From Adineta steineri (taxonomy: Eukaryota > Rotifera > Eurotatoria > Adinetida > Adinetidae), in NCBI GenBank assembly GCA_905250115.1, contig CAJNOI010000234.1, positions 55,486 through 119,485 of the forward strand: 64,000 bases of DNA. Reading direction: 5' to 3'. The notes under the pieces are model-generated. The model was given only the letters and a program-made list of their open reading frames with translations. It made no database searches and was not told the origin of the DNA. Position numbers and translations under genes: made by a program. Every line of letters begins with the position of its first letter. Position 1 is the stretch's first letter. Below, piece by piece: positions 1 to 10,907 of this stretch.

Positions 1-1641
1 GCCCGGTGCTTATAATAGAATAATCACAAAGAAAGAGAGCATCAGGACGATCAAGCCTTTGTGTCGGAGAACGAGAGAAAACACTACGGTACCCTTCTTG
101 TTCCTCTCTCTCTCTTTCTATCTTTCCGTGCAATGACGCGAAATGTTCGTTCATCGTCGTGTTCTTCGTTATAACAGCCCGTCAGTAGAACAGTGTATTT
201 GCTGATAGAAAACAACGCTAGTAGTATAGACAGAAAAAAGGAGACTGAGAAAGAGAGAAAAAAAAAGGAAACCTAGTCGTCGTGGTAGCTGGAACCACTA
301 CAACTGGAATGAAAAAGAAACACAGAGAGAGGGAGAGAGAGAGAAAGGGAAAGAGCGCAAAAGAAATAATAATAATAATAATAATAATAGAGATGATAGA
401 AGTAGAGGCAACATCAGCGGTAGTAGTGGCTACTAAAAAAAGAGAAAGAACTCGTTTCTACAATATATGACTCTCGTTGTGTGCAATAAGATCAACTGTA
501 TATATTATTATTAAAGCTTGATTTGATCATGATTAAATACATAATATTTTTATAAAAAAAAGATCGAGTATTCTATATATATATGTGTTTATTTGCTCAT
601 TTATTCTGTTGTTTTTTTCTGTTTTCTAGATAAGATATTTTATTGAAGACGATATAAAGATATAGAATAAAATATTGAGCGTTTTCGATGACATCGGTGC
701 TTACAAATGGATGCTCAACAACAAGATCAACAATTACAAATCTACTTTGTCAAAAGTGTCGACGGTAGGAAATCTATATGATTAAATTAAATTATGTAAC
801 ATTTTCTTGAAATTCTTCAAGATTATCAGCTATATTTAATAACTAAATCTTTAAGGCAATAATTATCTAAGTAGATTATTTTTCTTTTTATTTACAAAGG
901 AAAAAAGATAATATTATGTCTTAATTAGATGTTAGGATTTTTATTAGTGACATCTATACATCCATATATAGAATCATATTTCTTTTGAAAATATGACAGA
1001 TGTTGTTTTTTTGGTTTATGATCAAAAGTAATAAATTTTTATGTGTAATATTTCACGAATCTTGATTAAAATTTCTAAGAATCATTGAACAATTTCTTTC
1101 CGGATATTATCAGTATTAAATATCTATTAATTTATTCATGTGAAATTGAGTTACAAGTGTAATATTATATCTTTTAACATATTATAGGTGAAAATAAGAA
1201 GAGAATTTAAAGAAGTATTGATTAAGAAATTTGAACTTTAATTGATTATAGCAAAGACAGAAATAATGATGATAATAATAATTTATATAGTCAACTTTCA
1301 CCAAAAATTCGTCCCCCATATCAACCCATGGAGTTATTCATATTTTCTCCGTATGTGTGGTAATCTCAAATGAATGTGATCATATTTCTGCGTTATAGAA
1401 TATGATCTGTTTTACTCCTATAAATTAACCAGAAACGGTCATATATTGATTCTTTACCATTCCATTCCGTTCTTTTTTTTGCAAGATATTATTATTAAGA
1501 TTGAGTAGAAATGTAAAAAAATCAGATAGATGAGTCAGTCTTATCTTAAGATTGGAATACAATCGATTGATTAATTTATATATTCTTATGAATTGATCTG
1601 TTCTTCTTCTAGATTAGCCATGCACAAGGTGGCACTGTGCT
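1..1641 (+). other. Non-coding leader region upstream of the NALF-like gene
   Basis: I see no convincing coding gene here. The stretch holds a CT-rich run near 102-122, a GA-rich run near 322-352 and an AAT microsatellite near 364-391. A short open stretch from an ATG at 706 runs to a possible GT donor near 766, but no acceptor before 1642 joins it in frame to the next gene, so it is at most a 5' UTR exon or an upstream ORF. The region is probably promoter and 5' UTR of the gene starting at 1642. Confidence 0.4.
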
Positions 1642-3521
1642 ATGTCTGTGCTTCTCGTCACTGATGCTAGTGATGATGATATTAAAATTCCTAAACATGA
1701 GCATCTTTATCAACAAATAAAAGAACTTGAATATAAATTTACACCTATCGAATCTTCATTATCGATCGTTGGTAATCCCAAAAAAACTTATCATCGTCAG
1801 CGGCGTTATCGGCCGCAGCAATGTTTGGTGAAATATTTGTTCACTTACATGTTAACATTGCTTTTTCTAACCAATCATTTTCATTGGTCAATTATATTTT
1901 TCTCCTTATCTTCAATAAAATTCATGTCAACATACGCATCAACAACAGCAACACCACTTACTTCAAAACAATTACCGTCCATAATAAACGAGGACGAACA
2001 ACAATGTTTATCAATAAAAACTTCCTATATCGATCGAATATGTTCGAAAACATGTCGTGCACGAAAAACTCCTTTCGAACAATTCGACAATTTCAATCGC
2101 GAATTATCATCCGAATCACATTTTTTACCATTTTGTTCAAATCATACATTAAATCATTCAATAAATCAAACATATTTATTCGACAATATAACAGAAAACG
2201 AATGTCGACAAATATTCAATCAATTAATAAAATTAGACGAAGAAGCACGAAAAGCTTCCGAACTTTTTGTTACTTATATGGAAGCTATAGATTCAGCATC
2301 AGACGAAAATCGTTATTCAATCATCATTGCCGATTGTCAAGTACGACTAATTCTTTTTTTTTCTTTTTAATAAATTTCTATTTTCTTTTTGTTCCGCTTT
2401 TAGCAAGCATATCGAACATGGACTTGTTCAGTAAATATTCCATATTACCATCGAAATCGTCGTATACCGCCTTGCCAAACGATCTGTGATGAAGTCGAGC
2501 GTGTTTGTCCCACATTTAGACCCAGTGATCGTGAACCATTATTTGCTGGACAACCATTGTTCTTTTGCAATGGTAATTCAATTTTTTTCTTTGATCTTAT
2601 CAGGCTAAGACGTACATACAGGAAACAGTAATTTCCGTTATTGAAAATTTTTATTTTGATGCTTTCTATATCAGATCATTGACTAGTTTACAACAGATTC
2701 GAACAATACGAAAAAAAGAATTTTTTTACTAAATGTCTGACATATTGTTGACATATATATTATACTTAAAGTAATTAGTAGAACCTTGACGTTCTTATTG
2801 CTAAGAAAAGATTATTAAGTTTGTTTATGATTATTGTAGCTTTCATCATTAATATACTAGATTTCAATTAATAGATAGAATAAAAGCTTTTTGTTTTTGT
2901 TATTTTAATATTACCCTAAGATTTTTGACTATATATTATACAATAAAATACTTTATCTTTCGTTTAATTTTGTATGAAAATTTTTGCAATATGATTTATG
3001 ATAGTTTTCCTTACGTCTTATATTACTTTTAATTATGACATTGACAATGAAATATTACATGTTATGAAGTTGATATAGTTATGATGAGTATGGAAAAGAT
3101 AACAGTCTCATAAAATATGATTTTTTTTATGTGAAGAAACAAAAAAATGTACTCAATAAATATTTTATTTGTATATCTAGGTGGTATTGTGACAAACAGT
3201 AATTATGGTCATCGACCACATTGTTTTGACACATGTCATCTAGGTGATGGTTCGTCTCAACGTCATTCCGTCTCGTCATCATCAAATCAATCGTTATTGA
3301 CAAAAATTGTCAAAGAACATGTGACTACACCGTTATGTTTTGAAATTGAACCGTTATTATCTTCTCCAACTGAACAATCTTTATTTGTCAATGATTCGAT
3401 TACTAATTATACAAGTAATTCATCTATGTCTGCTTCAGCTGTATCCATCATATCGTCATCTTGTTCGTCCATTATTGTCAATATGATAACTTTTATCATC
3501 GTTCTTCTGTTAAAAACCTAA
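1642..3521 (+). CDS. NALCN channel auxiliary factor-like membrane protein (NALF/FAM155/NLF-1 family)
   Basis: Three exons join in phase: 1642-2340, 2404-2572 and 3181-3521, giving about 402 aa. An in-frame stop nine codons upstream supports the start. Visible in the protein are a hydrophobic segment near residues 65-95, a central cysteine-rich domain (about 120-330) and a hydrophobic C-terminus suited to a second membrane segment or anchor. The most telling block is in exon 2: an AYRTWTC motif followed by RRIPPCQ, a Cys-x3-Cys-like spacing and a CP motif. This resembles the cysteine-rich domain of metazoan NALF1/2 (FAM155) and nematode NLF-1, which help fold and traffic the NALCN sodium-leak channel. 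Several N-glycosylation sequons (NHT, NQT, NIT) fit an extracellular or luminal domain. The family call rests on recalled motif similarity. Intron 2 (608 bp) is long for this window. Confidence 0.62.
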
Positions 3522-4200
3522 CAAGAATAATAATGATGACGACAAAAAAAATTTATTATTTGTAGTTATAGATAGGCAATATATATGTCAATCATAATCG
3601 AGCTGGTTCTCGATCCAAGAAACAAAAAAAAAATATTATGGAAAGAGAATAGAACAATCGATCGTACGCAAATCAAGTTCATATATATATATATATGTGT
3701 GTGTGTTTTATTTCTATGTGTATTATTTTTTTTTTCTTCTTCTTCTCTTCATTCTCTTTCGTTCTTTATCTCCTTTCTTTTTTTGTACTATTGAAATGTT
3801 ATACCATCATTGAATGGTCTATCATTTATAACTGTTGCTGCTGATAGATCTAGGAGAAGAGAGAAAAAACAAATGAACAAAAAAAAGAAAATATTAATTG
3901 ACACTGTCATTATTGTCTTTAAGTTTTTTTATGCTGATGTTTATAGTATAAAATAGTATTAAACAATATGAAGAATGATTCTTTTTGTATAAAGAAAACA
4001 AATACTAAATTGCTGTCATCTATCGAAGTATAAAGAAAACTTGAAGAAAGACATTTTGGATAGGTTGACACTACACGACAATCATGTGGTTGTTTATTTG
4101 TTAAAACTATTTATAACGCCCATTCTTACTGGGAATTTTCCCTCTATTCTTCTATATATATATTCAATAATGCAATTATTTGCATCTCTTAAATTTCTGT
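3522..4200. other. Intergenic, AT-rich
   Basis: Presumed 3' UTR of the NALF-like gene and promoter of the LRAT gene. It contains a TA/TG microsatellite near 3680-3710 and long T runs. I see no gene. Confidence 0.5.
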
Positions 4201-5074
4201 ATGATGACTTCAAAAATGAAGGCTGCAAATTTCAAAAGTTATCAATCAGTAATTACCCAAGCACAACTAGGCGATATGATACAGTTTAAACGAGGTTTAT
4301 ATAGTCATTGGGCAATTTATATTGGTAAATGAATTGTTTCTTTTTCTTTTAATAAAAAAATTATTTTAGGTAACGATGAGATAATTCATCAATGGGGTGC
4401 TAATGATGGTATTGAAGAATCAGTTGGTATCTCAGGAAATAAAATGACTATTTATGGGATACAATTCAACAAAGCTAAAATATGTAAATCAAAAATAATT
4501 GATGTTATGGTTCTTGGTGGCGATGTTCGCATAAATAATTTTCTTGATTCGAAACGAAAGTACGTTATTCATTGAATAAAAATTTTAGATTAGATATGTA
4601 ATGTTAGACTATCAAACGAGAAAATATTTACTCTTTGAAATGAAGTTTGATAGCGATACTTGAGTTTTATAACTATGTCTAGGGTTTTTTTTCTATGATA
4701 ACTAAAATATTTTTTCTTCCGTTTTATGAATATCGACAAGTTTTTTACTCTTATTTCAGACCGTTACCAATTCGACTAATTCTTGAAAGAGCTGAAAATG
4801 CTCTTGGTCGAATAGGATATAATTTACTTTATAACAATTGTGAACATTTTGCTACTGAATGTCGTTATGGTCAAGCAACTTCTAATCAAGTAAGATCAAT
4901 TAGATCTTAAACATAAAATTAAATTTATGATTTTAGGTACAAGTCGCTGTTGGATCTACACTCGGACTTGGACTAATTCTCACAGGTGCTGCAATTTTTG
5001 GTGCTTATTTATTAAGTGATTCTTCACATGATGAAAAAGAAAAGAAGATAAAAAAAATTCAAATAAAATCATAA
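4201..5074 (+). CDS. LRAT-domain thiol acyltransferase/phospholipase (H-rev107/PLAAT-like)
   Basis: Four exons join in phase (4201-4324, 4370-4559, 4760-4889, 4937-5074), about 193 aa, close to the size of PLAAT/HRASLS proteins. An in-frame TAA at 4168 precedes the chosen ATG; in-frame ATGs also lie at 4204 and 4216. The N-terminal GDMIQFKRGLYSHWAIYIG block supplies the catalytic His of the LRAT/NlpC-P60 fold, and the NCEHFA block in exon 3 supplies the catalytic Cys. A hydrophobic C-terminal segment in exon 4, followed by a lysine-rich tail, fits a membrane anchor, as in PLAAT enzymes. Family members act as phospholipase A1/2 or N-acyltransferases on phospholipids. Both catalytic residues are present, so the enzyme looks intact. 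Substrate cannot be inferred. Confidence 0.85.
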
Positions 5075-5778
5075 ATTCATAGAGATATGTTTATTTCATA
5101 ATCCTCTAATCAATAAAATATATATTCCATATGTACAAGAATAAATTATTGAGGAATACAATCTGTATACATAAACTCTCATGCTGAGATATGGATCTTT
5201 TTCTTTTAAACAATTGCGTTTAGTTGTTTATGCAACATTCTGAAGTGCTTACGTGTCTTTCTTCATCTTTACTTTGGCCACTTTATTCTTTGGTATTCTC
5301 TCTTGTTTTTTTTTATTTATATGCACTCTTAGAATCATTTTTTTGAATAATAAAAATAAAAATCGTATACTTTGCTATTAATAATCAAAGATTTAACTTT
5401 TTCAAATTTATAAATATCGTTTTTTGACTAACTAGTACGTTGTTAAAGTTTTTTCATCGATGACTATTTACTGTAAACGTTAGCTACATGTAAAAATTTG
5501 TTTTTTTCTTTTTACATTATATTTATAAAAGTGTCAATAGCAACATATTTTGCATTGCTTACTTTGTATGAATTTATAACTTTCGTGACGACATAAAAGA
5601 ATAAAAAAATAAAAATGCTTTCTCTATATATTGTATTATAAGGTTACGCCACGAGCAATGTTCTTATCGCATCATCTATGTAGAAAGCAAGAAAAAAAAA
5701 GAATGAAATAAAAACATCAATGTGCAGGTAGTCAGCAGACGTATCAAGTGTATTGCGTCAGTCGCACACGAAACGACG
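5075..5778. other. Intergenic between the LRAT and ART-TPR genes
   Basis: AT-rich, with an AATAAA-like signal just after the LRAT stop. Nothing else recognisable. Confidence 0.5.
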
Positions 5779-7749
5779 ATGACACAAAATAATGTTATTA
5801 ATCTAGCTGACGACTATATTGTTATTTGGTTAGATAAAAATATCGAAGTGAATAAAAATAATCGAGATATTAAAACGTTAATACGACAAATAGTTCGAAG
5901 TCGTTTACAAACATTTGTTGAACCCGATCAATGTGTTGAACAAATATTCACAACCTTACAAGAAAAACGAATCATTTTTATTGTCTCAAATGAATTTGGT
6001 CCAGGTGTTGTACAAGCTATCCATGAATGTTCACAAATACAAACTATTTATATTTACTGTGGTTATCGACAACGAGCTGAACAATGGACACAACCATATA
6101 CAAAAGTTGCTGGTATATTCACAGATAGAAAGACATTATTAAATAAAATTTGTGATGATATTAGTACACATGGACGAGATTCTGAATTACCAATGAGTGT
6201 ATTTCATCTGGAAGAAAAACAAAATTCACTACAAAATCTAACTTCTGAAAGTGCAAATTTTATGTGGTATCAGTCAATACTTCATGTTATTCCATTAATG
6301 GCAAAGTATTGTAATTCTAAAACTGAAATGATTAGAGAATGTCGAGCAAAATATCATAATGATGCAACTGAACAAAAGAAAATCAATGATTTCGAACAAA
6401 ATTATAAACCAGAAAAAGCATTATGGTGGTATACATATGATAGTTGTATATACCGATTGTTAAACACTGCTCTTCGAACACAAAATATTGAGATTATATT
6501 CAAATTCAGATTCTTTATTAATGATCTTCATAATCAAATTTCACAACTTTATCTGAAATATTTAGATTCACCTTCGTCTAGTACTAATCATAGTTTAACT
6601 GTTTATCGTGGTCAACGTATGAAGATCGATGAAATTCAGTTACTTAAAAGAAGTGTTAATCAACTTATTTCAATGAATAGTTTCTTAAGTGCTTCAACAA
6701 TAAAATATTTAGCTGAAATCTTTGCAGATACAAGTGATCAATTAAATAAAGAATCACCATTACAATCTGTTTTATTTACTATTAATATTTATAATATGAC
6801 GAAAGACACAACACCGTTTGCATTTATCCAGAATTTCTCATGTTGTCGTGATGAAGACGAAGTATTATTTTCCATTGGTGCCATTTTCAAAGTTGTATCA
6901 GTTGAAAAAGATAATAATACGTGGCATGTAAATTTACAATTATGTAGTCAACAAAATGAGTTTTGTCAAAATCTATTTAATTATATGAAAAAAGAGATTG
7001 GTTCAGATCCAAGTCCCATATCTTATGGCTGGTTTTTATATCGTATGAATGAATATGATAAAGTTGAACGTTATGCCAATATTCTTCTTGAAGAACTTCC
7101 AGAAAATGATAAAGAAATTGGAAATGTTTATAATCTACTTGGTCTCATGTATAAAGCAAAGAATCTTCTACAACAATCAATCGAAAGTTATACTAAAGCA
7201 CTTGAAAGATATCGTCGTACTACTCTATATAGTAGTTCTCAAGCAATTAACACACATTATAATCTTGGCTTAGCTTATTTAGCATTAGGTGATAATGAAA
7301 AGGCCGATGAGCATCAAAAACAAGCTGAAGAAAAATTAAAAAATTTATTGAAACACCATCCAATGCTGACTCTCGCAACAGATAGTCTCAAGGCCAAAAT
7401 CCATACAGCACAAGACCGTTATGACAGTGCTTTACAAATCTTTCAACGTGTTTTGAAGAAAAAAAATGAGATTTTAGCTGCAAGTCACCCGTCAATCGCA
7501 ACAACTTTAAACGACATGGGTACTGTATATGAAAAATTGAGTAGTTACCAGAAGGCACTTGATTGCTTCAATCAAGCATTAGACATTTATAATAAAACGT
7601 TGCCATCGGATCATATCGATTTTGCAGTATGTTTTAAAAACAGAGGTCGTATTTTTGAAAAATTACAACAACCTGTACGTGCAAAACAAGAATATAAATT
7701 AGCATCGAACATTATGATGAATAACATACGAGATGAAGTTGATTCATAA
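5779..7749 (+). CDS. ADP-ribosyltransferase with C-terminal TPR repeats (copy 1)
   Basis: Single exon. The ATG at 5779 is preferred because it matches the start of the downstream paralogue (656 aa); an in-frame ATG at 5722 would add 19 residues. Residues 10-150 form an N-terminal alpha/beta domain typical of bdelloid ART-TPR proteins. The middle carries the arginine-type ART signature: TVYRGQ with R277, an NSFLSAS strand (S-x-S region, about 300-306) and E359-x-E361. That is the R-S-E triad of NAD-dependent mono-ADP-ribosyltransferases. From about residue 445 come four or five TPRs of kinesin-light-chain style (for example YNLLGLMYKA, HYNLGLAYLALGD). No signal peptide or membrane segment, so it is probably cytosolic. 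It likely modifies protein partners bound through the TPRs. Target unknown. Confidence 0.82.
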   Translation: MTQNNVINLADDYIVIWLDKNIEVNKNNRDIKTLIRQIVRSRLQTFVEPDQCVEQIFTTLQEKRIIFIVSNEFGPGVVQAIHECSQIQTIYIYCGYRQRAEQWTQPYTKVAGIFTDRKTLLNKICDDISTHGRDSELPMSVFHLEEKQNSLQNLTSESANFMWYQSILHVIPLMAKYCNSKTEMIRECRAKYHNDATEQKKINDFEQNYKPEKALWWYTYDSCIYRLLNTALRTQNIEIIFKFRFFINDLHNQISQLYLKYLDSPSSSTNHSLTVYRGQRMKIDEIQLLKRSVNQLISMNSFLSASTIKYLAEIFADTSDQLNKESPLQSVLFTINIYNMTKDTTPFAFIQNFSCCRDEDEVLFSIGAIFKVVSVEKDNNTWHVNLQLCSQQNEFCQNLFNYMKKEIGSDPSPISYGWFLYRMNEYDKVERYANILLEELPENDKEIGNVYNLLGLMYKAKNLLQQSIESYTKALERYRRTTLYSSSQAINTHYNLGLAYLALGDNEKADEHQKQAEEKLKNLLKHHPMLTLATDSLKAKIHTAQDRYDSALQIFQRVLKKKNEILAASHPSIATTLNDMGTVYEKLSSYQKALDCFNQALDIYNKTLPSDHIDFAVCFKNRGRIFEKLQQPVRAKQEYKLASNIMMNNIRDEVDS

Positions 7750-8599
7750 GATTCAAAGCTTATAAAGAAATATATTTTTTTGTCTGTATATTTTTGTTAC
7801 TTTATGTGTTGTAGTAATTTAAAAATAAAAACATACACAGTAATATTGATTAAATTTTTAATAGTTGTCTTGTATTTTGTCTGAATTTATTCTCAAGAGA
7901 TGTTAGAAAAGTTTGATTAGATTTTTTTTCTACATAAAACAATAATTTTTATCATTGTATTTCTATCCGAGGAACACAAATATAATCCCACAAAGTAAAT
8001 TTTCAAGATATGAAAACATGCATGCAAGTAATTATAAAAACTGAGTCTAGTTTGAAGTAGATATTACGAAAGTCATATAAAGACGAATGTTAAGTATATA
8101 ATATTTAGAATATTTTGAAGTACATACATACGTATAGCTCAACATTTTATCAGAAATCTTTTACACAAATATTAGAATGACGACTAACGATAAGTCTGTC
8201 AGATCAGTTAATGATTATAAAAGGATAGTAACAAAATTATTCATGAAAGAACTCTCCGAACTTCGTATATTTTATATTCGAAGGTGAAGAGTGTCAGTCT
8301 TCATCTTTTTGTCATTAACGGCCTAGTCAAAAAAAAACGTTTACACACACACACACTCTTTAGATTGCCTGCAGTTGATAATGTAATATTTTTCTTTCTG
8401 TTCTAGACCATTTTCTTTTTTTATCGTGATGTAAAAACACAAAAGTAAGTAGTATGTATGCTTGCAAAACATACACACTCTTATATGTCAATTTATTGTT
8501 CTCATTTTCTCATTCACAAGTAAAGGAAAGAAAACAAATACACGTGAAATATATAATTCAGGTGAAATAAAACATTCATTATTCTTATTTTTTCTTGAA
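7750..8599. other. Intergenic between tandem ART-TPR paralogues
   Basis: AT-rich; a CA microsatellite lies near 8344-8356. A weak open frame from 8462 runs into the next gene but is not conserved in copy 1 and is probably 5' UTR. I see no separate gene. Confidence 0.5.
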
Positions 8600-10632
8600 A
8601 TGGCAGATAATAACGTTAATGGTATTGTTGAATATTCTGACTTCTTTTGGTTAGATACTACAATAGAAAATTCGAATCCAAATCGTGATACAAAATCACT
8701 TTTAAGACAAATAGCTCGAGGTCGATTAAAAACCTTTGGTGATCGTGATGAATGTGTTGATAGTATACTTGACAAATTGGATACAGAAAAAATATGCCTT
8801 ATTATTTCGAGTTCAGTTGGTGAACGGGTAGTACCATTTATTCATGAGTGGCCACAAATACAAACTATTTATATTTACTGTAGTAATCGACAACGAGCTG
8901 AAGAATGGACACAACCATATACAAAAATTACTGGCATATTTACAGATAAAAAGACATTCTTAAATAAAATTTGCGATGATGCTGGTGCACATGGAAGAGA
9001 TTCTGAACTACCAATGAGTGTATTTCATCTTGAAGAAAAACAAAATTCACTACAAAATCTAACTTCTGAAAGTGCAAATTTTATGTGGTATCAGTCAATA
9101 CTTCACGTTATTCCATTAATGGCAAAGTATTGTAATTCCAAAACTGAAATGATTAGAGAATGTCGAGCAAAATATCATAATGATAAAATTGAAAAAAAGA
9201 AAATCAATGATTTCGAACAAAATTATAAACCAGAAAAAGCAGTATGGTGGTATACATATGATAGTTGTATATATGGATTATTGAATACGGCTCTTCGAAC
9301 ACAAAACACTGAAATTATATTTACATTTAGATTTTTTATTAATGATCTTCATAATCAAATTCTACAACTTTACAAACAATATTTAGAATCACATTCCTCT
9401 ATTACTAATCATAAGTTAACTGTTTATCGTGGTCAACGTATGAAAATTAAGGAAATTCATTTACTGGAAAGAAGTGTAAAGGAACTTATTTCAATGAACA
9501 GTTTCTTAAGTGCTACAACAATAAAGGATTTAGCTGAAATCTTTGCAGATACAAGTGATCAATCAAATGAAGCATCACCATTACAATCTGTTTTATTTAT
9601 TATTAATATTAGTAATATGACTAAAGATACAACACCGTTTGCATTTATTCAGAATTTCTCATGTTGTCGTGATGAAGAAGAAGTATTATTTTCGATTGGT
9701 GCCATTTTCAAAGTTGTATCAGTCATACAACATCAGAATAAATGGCATGTAAATTTAGAATTAAGTCGTCAACAAAATGAACTTTGTCAAAATTTATCTG
9801 AATATATGAAAAAGCAGACTGGTTCAGATCCAAGTCCCATATCTTTTGGTTGGTTTTTATATCGTATGAGTAAATTTGAAAAAGTCGAACGTTATGCAAA
9901 TATTCTTCTTAAAGAACTTCCAGAAAATGATAAAGAAATTGGAAATGTTTATAATCTACTTGGTCTCATGTATAAAGCAATGAATCGTCCCGCTTTAGCT
10001 GTTGAATATTATAAAAAAGCAATTAACATTTTTGGTCAACATGGGCTTGGCAAAAGTTCTAATGTTATTGCGATACATTATAATGCTGGCTTAGCTTATT
10101 TAGAATTAGGTGATAATGAAAAGGCCGATGAGCATCAGAAACAAGCTGAAGGAAAATTAGTAAATTCATCAAAAGCACATGATCCATTACTCTTTGCTCA
10201 AACAGCTAGTCTTAAAGCAAAGATTCAAGCGGTGAATGGCGATTATACAAGTGCTCGTGAAAAGCTTGAAGAAGCTTTAGAAAAAAAAAGAATGAATTAG
10301 GAGCATATCATCCTTCAGTAGCATCTACATTAAATGAACTGGGTATCGTACATGAGCAAATGAATAATGATGAAAAAGCATTCGATTGTTTCAAAGAGGT
10401 ATTGAAAATCTGTACCAAATGTTTGCCATCAGATATTTTAGAATTTGCTAAATATCATGCAAATATTGGTCGTATTTATTTTAAACGCCAAGAATACACA
10501 CTTGCATTGGAACAATTTGAAATGGCATTAAAGACTTATAGAGATTTTACACGAGAGGACACTGAAGACACTGACTTGATAGAGAAGTGTATTACGGAAA
10601 CAAGAAACCAAATTGATGGAATTAGAACGTAA
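8600..10632 (+). CDS. ADP-ribosyltransferase with TPR repeats (copy 2), frameshifted
   Basis: Tandem paralogue of the gene at 5779, same domain order. The start at 8600 aligns with copy 1. ART motifs are intact: the arginine of the YRGQ motif is residue 277, and the glutamate motif is EEE at 359-361. TPRs follow from about residue 445. The reading frame breaks at a run of nine A (10281-10289): the first frame stops at about 10298-10300, while the alignment to copy 1 continues in another frame to 10632, covering the last two TPRs. The break is a one-base difference in a homopolymer, so an assembly error and a true truncation are both possible. If real, the product has about 566 residues and a complete catalytic domain but a shortened TPR array. 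Confidence 0.75.
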
Positions 10633-10907
10633 TCAAAAATAACTTTCTTCTTCGATTTTTCTATTCCAAAGTACCTGGATAATTATTTAAATGTAATGAA
10701 CCAAATTTTTAAATTATTTTCATATCTCGCGAAACTAGTTTTTTGTATGTACAAAGTTGATTGAATTCATAAATAAATTCTATTGAATGAAATAAATAAA
10801 AATGACATGTATTCTTTTAATATCAGGAATATAATAACAAAAATAAAATATAATGAAAATGCGTAAGAAAAATTTTGAAAAACTGAAATAGTACTAATAA
10901 TCGTTTA

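Noticed and set aside
282-470. Lys/Arg/Glu and Ile-rich small frame
   Set aside because: Consists of GA and AAT microsatellites; no coding character.
706-790. Possible first coding exon for the NALF-like gene (ATG at 706)
   Set aside because: Ends in phase 1 at its donor, but available acceptors before 1642 lead to an immediate stop or the wrong frame.
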